A stretch of DNA of 64,000 bases from the NCBI GenBank assembly GCA_030426465.1, contig JAUHYK010000002.1, positions 1 to 64,000 of the forward strand, in the 5' to 3' direction. The notes under the pieces are model-generated. The model saw nothing but the letters and a program-made list of their open reading frames with translations. It ran no database searches and was not told the DNA's origin. Positions 17,213 to 25,520 of this stretch are shown here, one piece after another (position 1 is the stretch's first letter; each line of letters opens with the position of its first letter). Source of the stretch: Alphaproteobacteria bacterium. Its GTDB lineage: Bacteria; Pseudomonadota; Alphaproteobacteria; Caulobacterales; Parvularculaceae. The position numbers were made by a program, and so were the translations under genes.

Positions 17213-18801
17213 GCCGCTTTGCGCTTATCCGCCTGCGTGATCAGTGCGCGGTAATCATCGAGATCGCCGGCGTAGGGTTTCGCCACGCCATCCTTCACCA
17301 GCCATAGCTGGTCGGCGGTCGCTTCGGCGAGAAACACATCGTGGGTGATCAACAACACCGCGCCCGGAAAATCATTCAGCGCATAGATCAGCGCCTCTCG
17401 GCTATCGATGTCGAGATGCGACGTCGGCTCGTCGAGGATCAGGATATGCGGCGCATCAAGCGACATCAGCCCGAGAAGCAATCGCACCTTTTCGCCGCCC
17501 GATAATTTCTCAACGGTCGTGTCGACTTTTTCATGAGAGAACCCCATTTGGGCGGCCTGCGCGCGCTGTTTACCCACGGGCGTCTCCTTGGGCATCGCGC
17601 GGCGCACATGGTCGAGCACCGTGTCGCCCAGGGTCAGCTCGTCAAGCTGGTCCTGGCTGAAATAGCCGATGCGGATGGAGCGCGGCGCCGTCACCTCGCC
17701 GCCCATGAGTTTCAACCGTCCGGCGATCGACTTCACCAGAGTCGTCTTGCCCTGACCGTTTGCGCCGACAATGGCGATGCGGTCTTCCGGGTCGACGCGC
17801 AGATCGACATCGGCAAGGATCAGCGCATCATCGCCATAACCAAGGTCGGCGCCGGCGATATGCAGCATGGGCGGCGAAAGCTGGTCCTTCGGCGCGGGGA
17901 AATGAAACGGCGTCGTGCGCTCGGCCAGCGGGATCGACACATCCTGCATCTTTTCAAGCTTTTTGACGCGCGACTGCGCCTGCCGGGCCTTCGACGCCTT
18001 GGCGCGGAAGCGATCGACAAAGGCCTGCAAATGCGCCTTTTCGGCTTCCTGTTTGGAGCGCTGGCTTTCAAGCTGGGCGACTTTCATGGCGCGCAGTTTC
18101 AGCCAGGCGTCATAGCCGCCGGGACAGACGGTCAGTTGTTTGTGCTCCAGCGCCATAGTGTGGGTGACGCAACGGTTCAGCAATTCGCGGTCGTGAGAGA
18201 CGATAAGCACCGTATGCGGATATTTCTTGATATAGCCCTCAAGCCAGGCCGCGCCTTCAAGATCGAGATAGTTGGTCGGTTCGTCGAGCAGCAGCAGATC
18301 CGGCTCGGCGAACAACACGCCCGCAAGCGCCGCGCGCATGCGCCAGCCGCCGGAGAACTCGCGCGTGGCGCGGGCGAGATCGTCGTCGGAAAAGCCGAGG
18401 CCTTTCAGAACTTCGGCCGCGCGCGCTTCGGCGGACCAGGCGTCGATGTCGATCAGGCGCGTGTGGATGTCGGCGATGCGCATGGGGTCTTCGGCCGTCT
18501 CGGCCTCCGCCAAGAGGGCGTGGCGCTCATGATCGGCGGCGAGCACGACCTCCAGAATGGTCTCGTCGGTGGGCGCAACCTCCTGTGCGACCCAGCCGAG
18601 CGAGGCCCTGGCCGACATGCGGATGGCGCTGTCGGCGGCGGGGTTGGCGATCTCCTCGCGGATGAGGCGCAACAGGGTCGACTTGCCCGTGCCGTTGCGG
18701 CCCACAAGCCCGACCTTCCAGCCATCGGAAATCTGGGCGCTCGCCCCTTCAAACAGGGAGCGCGCCTCAACACGGTAATCGAGGTTCGAAATCGTCAACA
18801 T
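17209..18801 (-). CDS. ABC-F family ATPase (YheS/Uup-like)
   Basis: A 530-residue protein with two ABC ATPase domains and no membrane segments, the ABC-F layout. First domain: Walker A GRNGTGKST, signature EFSGGWRMR, Walker B LLLLDEPTNYLD. Second domain: GANGQGKTT, KLSGGEKVR, ILILDEPTSHLD. The linker (about 235-300) is long, Lys/Arg/Gln-rich and helical, as in the P-site tRNA interaction motif of translation factors. ABC-F proteins act on ribosomes rather than as transporters. At 530 residues it lacks the C-terminal extension of the roughly 640-residue E. coli YheS. Convergent with, and overlapping by four bases, the small membrane protein gene. Confidence 0.92.
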   Translation of the reverse strand: MLTISNLDYRVEARSLFEGASAQISDGWKVGLVGRNGTGKSTLLRLIREEIANPAADSAIRMSARASLGWVAQEVAPTDETILEVVLAADHERHALLAEAETAEDPMRIADIHTRLIDIDAWSAEARAAEVLKGLGFSDDDLARATREFSGGWRMRAALAGVLFAEPDLLLLDEPTNYLDLEGAAWLEGYIKKYPHTVLIVSHDRELLNRCVTHTMALEHKQLTVCPGGYDAWLKLRAMKVAQLESQRSKQEAEKAHLQAFVDRFRAKASKARQAQSRVKKLEKMQDVSIPLAERTTPFHFPAPKDQLSPPMLHIAGADLGYGDDALILADVDLRVDPEDRIAIVGANGQGKTTLVKSIAGRLKLMGGEVTAPRSIRIGYFSQDQLDELTLGDTVLDHVRRAMPKETPVGKQRAQAAQMGFSHEKVDTTVEKLSGGEKVRLLLGLMSLDAPHILILDEPTSHLDIDSREALIYALNDFPGAVLLITHDVFLAEATADQLWLVKDGVAKPYAGDLDDYRALITQADKRKAA

Positions 18802-18942
18802 TGCGGGGTCTTACCGCAATGCAGCAATTAGGCAAGGGGTGGGGTGTTACGGTCGAATTCGAGAGGCGCTTGTCCACCACTCGAGTTTATTTCCATCGCG
18901 CCGTATCGGCACGAAGCGACAAAACCGAAATCGACCCGCCCC

Positions 18943-20274
18943 CTACCCCTGATGCATATAAACAGCCCGCTCATGGCTGAACGCCTTGAAGCCGAAGACG
19001 CCGTGATAGGAGCCGATGCCGCTGGTGTTGACGCCGCCAAAGGGGAGCTGGCTTTCGAGATAGTGGGAGAAAACACCATTGACCGTGACGCCGCCCGATG
19101 AGGTCCGGGCCAGCACCTTGTCCACCGTGTCCTGATCCTTGCTGTAGATATAGAGCGCCAGCGGTTTGTCGCGCGCCTCGATATAGCCGATGACCTCATC
19201 CAAGGATGAGTAGGTCATCACCGGGATCAGCGGGGCGAAAATCTCCTCCTGCATGATTTTCATCTGCGGGGTGACGCCGGTCAGCATGGTCGGATGAACG
19301 GTGAGGTCTTCCGCCTCCAGCTCGCCGCCCGCGGCGACAGTCGCGCCCTTCGCCACCGCATCGTCAAACAGGCTTTTGACACGGTCGAAATTTCGCTTGT
19401 TGACGATCTGGGCGATATTCTCCTTGTTCAGCCTTCCGTCCGTATAAAGATTTTCCTGCACCTTCGCGGCGAAGCCTTTGGTCAGGGCATCTTTCTGGGC
19501 GTCTTTGACGAAGACATAATCGGGACAGATACAGGCCTGACCGCCATTGAACTGTTTGGCCTGGGCGAGGTCGGCAGCGACCTTGTCGATATCGGCGCTC
19601 TCATCGACGATGACCGGCGACTTGCCGCCAAGCTCCAGCGTGACGGAGGCGAGGTTTTTCGCCGCCGCCGCCATCACGAGCTTGCCGACGCGGGGCGAGC
19701 CGGTGAAGAAAATATGGTTGAAGGGCAGCTCCAACAGCGCCTGCGCCACCGACACATCGCCCTCGAACAGCGCCACCTCGTTTTCGTCGAACACCTCACG
19801 GATGATCTTGCCGGCGATCGCGGCTGTGGCGGGGCACAGATCCGTCAGCTTCACCATGGCGCAATTGCCAGCGGCGACGGCGGCGGCGAGCGGTCCGAAG
19901 GTCAGCCCGAGGGGGAAATTCCACGGCCCGAGGATCAGACAGACGCCGCGCGCTTCATGGGTGATTTTCGCCTTGTCGTCCGGGTTGGCGGAGGGCTGGA
20001 TCATTTGCGGTTTCATCCAGTCATCAAGTCCGTCGATATTCATCTGGATGTTGCCCATGACGCCGCCAACTTCGGTGACGCGAATTTCGGCTTCCGGCTT
20101 TCGCGTGTCGGCCTGCACCGCGGCGACAATGTCGTCGGCATGCGCGGCGACGGCGTCTTTCAGCTTGGCGAGCTTGGCTTTGCGGTCGTCCGCGCTCGAT
20201 GCTTTGACGTTCCACTGGTTTTCGCTTTGCAGGTCAAAGACGCGCTGAAGGTCTGCTGGAGATGCGTTTGTCAT
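18943..20274 (-). CDS. Aldehyde dehydrogenase, class 3-like
   Basis: A 443-residue NAD(P)-dependent aldehyde dehydrogenase. The PWNFPLGL segment, the general base in TLELGGKSPVIV, and the catalytic cysteine in FNGGQACICPDYV are all present. The length and the C-terminal PFGGVNTSGIGSYHG match the short class 3 group (fatty aldehyde or coniferyl aldehyde type). The frame is open further upstream, but the ATG at 20274 has GAGGGAAG before it and begins the fold. Third in a same-strand run after the deacetylase-like and histidine-phosphatase genes. Substrate not predictable. Confidence 0.92.
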   Translation of the reverse strand: MTNASPADLQRVFDLQSENQWNVKASSADDRKAKLAKLKDAVAAHADDIVAAVQADTRKPEAEIRVTEVGGVMGNIQMNIDGLDDWMKPQMIQPSANPDDKAKITHEARGVCLILGPWNFPLGLTFGPLAAAVAAGNCAMVKLTDLCPATAAIAGKIIREVFDENEVALFEGDVSVAQALLELPFNHIFFTGSPRVGKLVMAAAAKNLASVTLELGGKSPVIVDESADIDKVAADLAQAKQFNGGQACICPDYVFVKDAQKDALTKGFAAKVQENLYTDGRLNKENIAQIVNKRNFDRVKSLFDDAVAKGATVAAGGELEAEDLTVHPTMLTGVTPQMKIMQEEIFAPLIPVMTYSSLDEVIGYIEARDKPLALYIYSKDQDTVDKVLARTSSGGVTVNGVFSHYLESQLPFGGVNTSGIGSYHGVFGFKAFSHERAVYMHQG

Positions 20275-20410
20275 GGGGCTTCCCTCGTTAAATCTGTTGG
20301 TTTCAGCATAGCAAATCAGCGCCGGGCGGGGCTTGCCTAATCCTGAAGCGATAGTCGTGAAATCCTCCGCCCGCGAGCCCGAACAAAGGGGTGAAATCGC
20401 AGGCTCCGGC

Positions 20411-21025
20411 CTATTGAGCGGCGACTTCCGCGCCGACCGGACGCTTTTCGCCGGGCGGTTCATAAATCCGCCAGGACCAGTAGTGATTGCCGCCGTCACG
20501 TTCGGTCCGGGTCCAGCCATTGCGGACAAGCTGGCGGTCGATCATCCAGTTGAGATAGCCGTGAGCGCAAAGCAGCACATCGCCCTTTGCGGCGTGATCG
20601 CCGAGACGGTCCGCTATCTCCGCAACCCGGGTCCAGGTCTCACGGTGATGTTCAACGCCGGGCGGCGCGTAACCAAGGCTCCAGAGAATGCGCGAGACAA
20701 CGCCCCACTGACCGGGACGCAGTCTCAGAAAATCAGGCCAGGGCGGCGGCGGCAGGGGCGCCTCCACAAAGATCGGATCGGCGGGGACATCCCGGGCGCC
20801 GCCGGTCGCCTGCGCCGCCGTCTCAATGGCCCGCGGCAGGGTGGAGGAAAGAACGGTCCGCGCGCCCTTGGCGAGGGCGATCAGCCCTTGGGGCGGGCGT
20901 TCATCGGGGTGAAGGCCGCTTTCGTCGTAACGCGCCCACCAATCGCCATATTCGCGCGCGGTGATGGTCACGTCGCGCGACAGATTTGGACGCCCGTGGC
21001 GTGCGGTGATGATGCGGCCGGTCAT
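20411..21025 (-). CDS. Histidine phosphatase (phosphoglycerate-mutase-like) family protein
   Basis: A 204-residue member of the histidine phosphatase superfamily. The phosphoacceptor motif is ARHGRPN near the N-terminus (the usual RHG), the second conserved region is SSTLPRAIETA, and the second catalytic histidine is in LCAHGYLNW. The C-terminus, with WRIYEPPGEKR, is not part of the core. The family covers phosphatases as well as mutases; this protein is too divergent to call a glycolytic mutase. The start is 40 bases after the end of the deacetylase-like gene, suggesting cotranscription. Ribosome binding site is poor. Confidence 0.85.
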   Translation of the reverse strand: MTGRIITARHGRPNLSRDVTITAREYGDWWARYDESGLHPDERPPQGLIALAKGARTVLSSTLPRAIETAAQATGGARDVPADPIFVEAPLPPPPWPDFLRLRPGQWGVVSRILWSLGYAPPGVEHHRETWTRVAEIADRLGDHAAKGDVLLCAHGYLNWMIDRQLVRNGWTRTERDGGNHYWSWRIYEPPGEKRPVGAEVAAQ

Positions 21026-21065
21026 GACTTTACTGCTTTGCCCAGCCGCTCTTATGGCGCGGTTT

Positions 21066-21995
21066 TCATCCGTCCATCAAGACGTTGATATGGGCGGCGA
21101 CGCTGGCCGCCAGCGCTTTGAGATCGTAACCGCCCTCGAGGATCGAAACCAGCCGCCCGCCGGCCTTGTCCCTGGCGATCGCGGCGATTTCTCGCGTGAT
21201 CCAGGCGAAATCATCCTCCGTCAGGGCCAATCCGCCCAGGGGGTCCGCCGCATGGGCGTCGAACCCGGCGGAGATGACAATCAGCTCCGGCCCGAAATCG
21301 GACAGAGCCGGCAATAATGTTTCCCCCCATGCCCGGCGAAAGGCGAGGCCGCCCTCTCCGCTCGCAAGCGGGGCGTTGGCGATATTGTCAAATCCGCCCC
21401 GGTCACTGGCGCGGCCCGTCCCCGGATATTGCGGCCATTCATGGGACGAGGCGTAAAAAGCGTCTTCATTATGCCAGAACGCCGCCTCGGTGCCGTTGCC
21501 GTGATGCACATCGAAATCAACGACGGCGACGCGTTTGGCTCCATGCGCGGCGCGCGCATGGAGCGCGGCGATCGCAGCGCCGTTGAACAGACAGAACCCC
21601 ATGGCTCGCTCAGGCTCTGCGTGATGGCCCGGCGGGCGGGCGGCGATAAACGCATTCGCCGCTTCGCCTTTATAGAGCGCATCGACAGCCGCGCAGGCGC
21701 CGCCCGCAGCGCGCAAGCTTGCGTCAACGGAATGCGGGCCCGCAAAAGTGTCAGCATCGAACTGAACAAGCCCCTCGGCTGGCGAATTATCTTCAATCAA
21801 TTCGCGGAACCGCTCCGGATGTACGCGCTCAACCTGGTCGGCGCTTGCGCGCGGCGGGGTGCGCCGCTCAAGGGAGGCGAAATCCCCAGACGCCAGCATT
21901 TTTTCAACGGCGGCGTAGCGGCCGGGATGCTCCACATGACCGGGCGGCACTTCATGGGCGCCGAAAGAGGAATGGGTGTATAAAAGTGTGGTCAT
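21066..21995 (-). CDS. Histone-deacetylase-like amidohydrolase
   Basis: A 309-residue zinc amidohydrolase of the histone deacetylase/acetylpolyamine amidohydrolase superfamily. The paired histidines in RPPGHHAEP, the zinc ligands in VDFDVHHGNGTEAAF, the further Asp of SAGFDAHAADPLGG and the closing LEGGYDL are all intact, so it should be active. Bacterial substrates are small N-acetyl compounds in the few studied cases. In many alphaproteobacteria this gene lies directly upstream of xseB. Here it begins the run with the histidine phosphatase and aldehyde dehydrogenase, while xseB is 6.2 kb away on the same strand. Divergent from the zinc-ribbon gene. Confidence 0.93.
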   Translation of the reverse strand: MTTLLYTHSSFGAHEVPPGHVEHPGRYAAVEKMLASGDFASLERRTPPRASADQVERVHPERFRELIEDNSPAEGLVQFDADTFAGPHSVDASLRAAGGACAAVDALYKGEAANAFIAARPPGHHAEPERAMGFCLFNGAAIAALHARAAHGAKRVAVVDFDVHHGNGTEAAFWHNEDAFYASSHEWPQYPGTGRASDRGGFDNIANAPLASGEGGLAFRRAWGETLLPALSDFGPELIVISAGFDAHAADPLGGLALTEDDFAWITREIAAIARDKAGGRLVSILEGGYDLKALAASVAAHINVLMDG

Positions 21996-22099
21996 AATGT
22001 TTTTCTTACCCCGGGCGTAGCCACATGAGAACGCGCCGCCCTAGGTTTTCAGCACGAATTGTATATAAGTCTGCACAATGAAACATCCCGGAGACCTCC

Positions 22100-22333
22100 A
22101 TGCCGCAATTCGACATGATCGTTATTGACCCGGAACGCGCTAAGGGCGTTGAGGTCGAAGAACACACGGCTGGCACACCCTTGCGCGAGGGCGGCGGCGA
22201 TGAAACCTATCGCTGCGGCAGTTGCAAGACCAAGCTGCTTGTGAATGTGGGCCATCATGACGCCCATGGCGCGGTGATCAAATGCGGCAAGTGCGGCAAG
22301 ATCAACACCGAGCCTCATCACCATCATCATTAA
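22100..22333 (+). CDS. Small zinc-ribbon protein with a natural five-histidine C-terminus
   Basis: A 77-residue protein. Residues about 38-66 carry two CxxC knuckles, RCGSCKTKLLVNVGHH and KCGKCGKIN, so it probably binds one zinc ion. The chain ends TEPHHHHH, five histidines before the stop, encoded by mixed CAT and CAC codons. A strong ribosome binding site, CCGGAGACC, lies before the ATG. The N-terminal 35 residues are acidic and may be flexible. No function is known to me; the histidine tail may buffer or sense a metal. It is convergent with the MOSC gene seven bases away and divergent from the deacetylase-like gene. Confidence 0.8.
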   Translation: MPQFDMIVIDPERAKGVEVEEHTAGTPLREGGGDETYRCGSCKTKLLVNVGHHDAHGAVIKCGKCGKINTEPHHHHH

Positions 22334-22339
22334 GCGCGA

Positions 22340-23179
22340 TCAGGCGAGCGGCCAGCCTTCGGGACGGCGCTCCACAACCTCCACCGTATCGCCGGCGGCG
22401 ATAACGCCCTCGCTGCGTGGCCCGGCGTTCCAGCCGAACAGAACCGCGCCTGACAGATCCGGATGCGCCGACCGGCGCAGCTTGCTCAAGGTCTTCAAGG
22501 GGTCGCGCCCCAGCTTTTCACCTGTCAACGGGTCAAGGGTTGTCATGACGCAACGGTCGCATGGCTTGACGAGTTCAATCTCAATGTCGCCGATGCGAAC
22601 AACCTTCCAGAAATCTTCCGCCCACGGATCGGCGCCGTCAATGACGATATTTGGACGAAAGCGCGCCATGGATACGGCCTCGCCGCCACTCGCTTTCATG
22701 GCTTCATTCAGCGCTGCGAGGGAGGCGGTTGTTGCGACCAGCAACGGATAACCGTCAGCAAAGCTCACCGGACGCCGGTCGCCCCACCGGCCGGATGTCA
22801 TGCGGGGCGCATCATCATCCATATAGTACAAATGCGCGGGACGGCCGAGAACGTCGCTTAGCCAGTCATCAGCCTCTCGCCCCGCACCGGCTGCGTTCAC
22901 CTGATCTTTCCAGACAGTAACGTCGCATCGATCACCCCCCGCAGGCGGATTGATGACACACTCGCTTTCACCGTCGGAAAGCCGGAGCGCCGCGCCGTCG
23001 TAGATTGCATCTATTTTCGCGAGCGCCGAACAGGTTCGCTGGGTCAGAAAACCGCCCTCTTCATCGGTCACCAGCCAGCGGCGATCTCCGACAAGACCGC
23101 GCGTCTCGACATCCGCACGGTCCACATCAAGAGCCCGCATCGATTTGACCGGGTGGATATGTAGAGACGCAACCTTCAC
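22340..23179 (-). CDS. MOSC domain protein (YcbX-like)
   Basis: A 279-residue protein with an N-terminal MOSC beta-barrel domain (VASLHIHPVKSMRALDVD, then GLVGDRRWLV) and a C-terminal MOSC domain (about 130-270). The conserved cysteine region is KPCDRCVMTTLDP, the proposed molybdenum-binding site. Family members such as YcbX and mARC reduce N-hydroxylated compounds using the molybdenum cofactor. No [2Fe-2S] ferredoxin domain is fused, unlike E. coli YcbX. Its start directly abuts the stop of the SDR gene upstream, so the two form an operon. Confidence 0.9.
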   Translation of the reverse strand: MKVASLHIHPVKSMRALDVDRADVETRGLVGDRRWLVTDEEGGFLTQRTCSALAKIDAIYDGAALRLSDGESECVINPPAGGDRCDVTVWKDQVNAAGAGREADDWLSDVLGRPAHLYYMDDDAPRMTSGRWGDRRPVSFADGYPLLVATTASLAALNEAMKASGGEAVSMARFRPNIVIDGADPWAEDFWKVVRIGDIEIELVKPCDRCVMTTLDPLTGEKLGRDPLKTLSKLRRSAHPDLSGAVLFGWNAGPRSEGVIAAGDTVEVVERRPEGWPLA

Positions 23180-24061
23180 CTAACCCAGCATTCCCTTCAT
23201 CAGGGTTTCCGCGACCCCAGGAGGCGGTGTGGAAGAATCCGGAACAAAGAAATCCGGCGCCAGCTGCTTCGAAGGATCGACTCGATATTTTTCGAAATCG
23301 GTCACGCCGTTCTCATAAAGGAACGTGTCATCGATTATGAAATTGCCCGTGAACTCCTTCGCGGATTTGGTAAAGATAAGATGCGCTGCATCTGACAGAA
23401 TATCGACACTCCGCGAAGCCTGCATCATGGCGTCTCCGCCAAGCGCGAATTTCACCGCCGCCGTTGCAATCGCCGTGCGCGGCCAAAGCGCATTAAAGGC
23501 GACGCCGTCGGATTTAAATTCCGCCGCCATGCCGAGAACGCACATGGACATGCCGTATTTCGCCATGGTGTAGGCCGTGTGACCGGCGAACCATTTCGGG
23601 CTCATATCGAGCGGCGGCGACAACATCAGAACATGCGGGTTTTCCGCCTTCTTCAGATGCGGAATACAGGTCTTCGACGTCAGGAAAGTCCCCCGCGCAT
23701 TAATGGAATGCATCAGGTCCCACCGCTTCATCTCGGTGGCCTCGGTGCCGGTCAGAGAAATCGCCGACGCATTATTGATGCAAATATCGATGCCGCCGAA
23801 TTTTTGGACCGTCGCCGCCACCGCCGCCTGGACCTGATCCTCATGGCGGATATCGCACACTATCGGCAGCGCTTTGCCGCCCGCCGCTTCGATTTCCTCC
23901 GCCGCGGTATAGATCGTTCCCGGCAGGTGTTTGTGAGGTTCGGCGGATTTGGCGGCGATGGCGATATTGGCGCCGTCTTTCGCCGCCCTTAACGCGATCG
24001 CCAGGCCGATGCCGCGGCTTGCGCCTGTGATGAATAGTGTTTTGTTCTTCAAATTTGTCAT
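23180..24061 (-). CDS. Short-chain dehydrogenase/reductase, HSDL2-like
   Basis: A 293-residue SDR enzyme. The nucleotide-binding motif is TGASRGIG, followed by INNASAISL in place of the usual NNAG. The catalytic Tyr-x3-Lys is in AYTMAKYGM. The sequence PPLDMSPKWFAGHTAYTMAKYGM and the C-terminal extension (YRVDPSKQLAPDFFV) resemble the HSDL2/peroxisomal hydroxysteroid-dehydrogenase-like group rather than FabG. Start ATG at 24061 has GAGGAGAC upstream. First of two genes with the MOSC protein. Natural substrate unknown. Confidence 0.88.
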   Translation of the reverse strand: MTNLKNKTLFITGASRGIGLAIALRAAKDGANIAIAAKSAEPHKHLPGTIYTAAEEIEAAGGKALPIVCDIRHEDQVQAAVAATVQKFGGIDICINNASAISLTGTEATEMKRWDLMHSINARGTFLTSKTCIPHLKKAENPHVLMLSPPLDMSPKWFAGHTAYTMAKYGMSMCVLGMAAEFKSDGVAFNALWPRTAIATAAVKFALGGDAMMQASRSVDILSDAAHLIFTKSAKEFTGNFIIDDTFLYENGVTDFEKYRVDPSKQLAPDFFVPDSSTPPPGVAETLMKGMLG

Positions 24062-24126
24062 GGGCTGTCTCCTCGCGTGACGCAGACTAGCCGCACCGGC
24101 GAGGCATGCAACAGAATTTGGCGCCC

Positions 24127-24354
24127 CTAGTGAGGCCGCATCATGCAATAACAGCCAATCGCGCAGCAGGCTTCATCCAGCGACCGGACGCGCACAATTC
24201 TCTGCCTCAATACGCCCGGACTATCCCCGCCCGACTGCTTTTTTGAGAATCCGATCGCGACATGGTCTTTGATGATAGCTGAGGCGAAACCATGTGAATC
24301 AATATGATCCTTGATTTCAGCCAGCTGCGACATGTCGCGGGACTCTACGAACAT
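24127..24354 (-). CDS. Small protein of unknown function
   Basis: A 75-residue protein starting MFVESRDMSQLAEIKDHID. The ATG at 24354 follows GGAAAGGAAAG, a good ribosome binding site; a longer in-frame start at 24468 lacks one. A helix-strand pattern (LAEIKDHIDSHGFASAIIKDHVAIGF) is followed by a basic strand (LRQRIVRVRSL) and a Cys-rich end (CCAIGCYCMM) with four cysteines in seven residues, which could bind metal or form disulfides. Not recognised. It lies between the SDR and metallophosphoesterase genes, all on the same strand. Confidence 0.55.
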   Translation of the reverse strand: MFVESRDMSQLAEIKDHIDSHGFASAIIKDHVAIGFSKKQSGGDSPGVLRQRIVRVRSLDEACCAIGCYCMMRPH

Positions 24355-24522
24355 TTTCTTTCCTTTCCGATGGAGGGTTGAAAGCGAGATCGGCTGCTCC
24401 GCACTTACACACCAGATCGCGCGCAATGCAACACAGAAATCGATCACCTTTTTGTAGAAGGACTGCATTCGCGATTATAAAAAATTTTACACGAAATAAA
24501 ACTCACACTTGTGTCGCGAGTC

Positions 24523-25473
24523 TCAAAATGAGTTTCCCGTTTCGGCGCAAGACGGGTAGTGAATGTTCAAAATATCAATACGCGGCGGAACACGAAAGCG
24601 CATGGGCAACCCCACCATTCCGGTGCCAGAGGTTGTAAAAACTTCAACATCTCCAACGGATCGCAACCCATAGGCCGCATCCCCGCAGACGCCTGTCATT
24701 GCGCAAGTCAGGAACGGCAGTTGAATCTGTCCGCCGTGGGTGTGCCCGCCAACAAGAAGGTCCGCTGTCCTACCAGGGCGAAAGTCTTTCATTGTCGCCG
24801 GATTATGGGTGAGAACGAGGCGCGGCGCGCTTGGCGGCGCCATAAGAAGCGATAATTTCTGTCGGTGATCCCATTGGTCAGAAAGCGCAACAAGTTCAAT
24901 CGTAAACTTGCTGTTGGAAAGCCGTAGCGCTTGATCATCAATCAAACGCACCCCGGCGTGCGGCAACGCTTTGCTCAGCGCTACACGGAAATCCGGACCG
25001 GGCAAGCCAAGATCGTGATTGCCCAGCACGGCGAACATCGGCGCGCGAATAATTTCAAGAGCTGCATATGTTTCAGGATATTTTTCCGGATCAAGAAAAT
25101 AAATGAAATCGCCCGGGATCAGAACAAAATCAGCATTCGCAGCATCAACGCGCCGGGCGATGCGGTCGATCGGCATCGCGTTCCCGAACAGACCATTGTG
25201 CGTGTCGGAAAAGACGGCGACCCGCGCTGCGCCAGATGACGCCCCACATCTTTTCAGCGTGATTTCGTGCTCGGCCGTCAGCAGAATACGCGGCTCAACA
25301 AATCGGGCGTAGGCAAGGCAGGAAATACAGAGAAGAAAAAGCGCGGCGCCAGCGCGAAAAGCGCCTTTTCTTTTCACAATCAGCCACACACAAACAGGCG
25401 CGACCGGAACGTAAAGCCAGCTCGCAAAAAAAATCGCGAGCTTTACATATTCAAAAACACCGAGGCCGGTCAT
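24523..25473 (-). CDS. Membrane-anchored metallophosphoesterase (YaeI-like)
   Basis: A 316-residue protein with two hydrophobic helices in the first 60 residues, then a calcineurin-like phosphoesterase domain. The metal-binding motifs appear in order: FSDTHNG, PGDFIY, LGNHDLG, LTHNP and GGHTHGGQ, so both metal sites are complete. Members such as YaeI and the LpxG/YkuE type hydrolyse phosphodiesters or lipid-linked pyrophosphates at the membrane. The lipid or nucleotide substrate cannot be read here. Confidence 0.9.
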   Translation of the reverse strand: MTGLGVFEYVKLAIFFASWLYVPVAPVCVWLIVKRKGAFRAGAALFLLCISCLAYARFVEPRILLTAEHEITLKRCGASSGAARVAVFSDTHNGLFGNAMPIDRIARRVDAANADFVLIPGDFIYFLDPEKYPETYAALEIIRAPMFAVLGNHDLGLPGPDFRVALSKALPHAGVRLIDDQALRLSNSKFTIELVALSDQWDHRQKLSLLMAPPSAPRLVLTHNPATMKDFRPGRTADLLVGGHTHGGQIQLPFLTCAMTGVCGDAAYGLRSVGDVEVFTTSGTGMVGLPMRFRVPPRIDILNIHYPSCAETGNSF

Positions 25474-25520
25474 GGCGGCCTTCCTGCCTCGTTTTTAGGG
25501 CTGCAATAGGGCGCGGCTAC

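Noticed and set aside
17533-18831. Open frame of 432 codons opposite the ABC-F gene
   Set aside because: The ABC-F motifs on the other strand are complete; the frame lacks a ribosome binding site and any recognisable domain.
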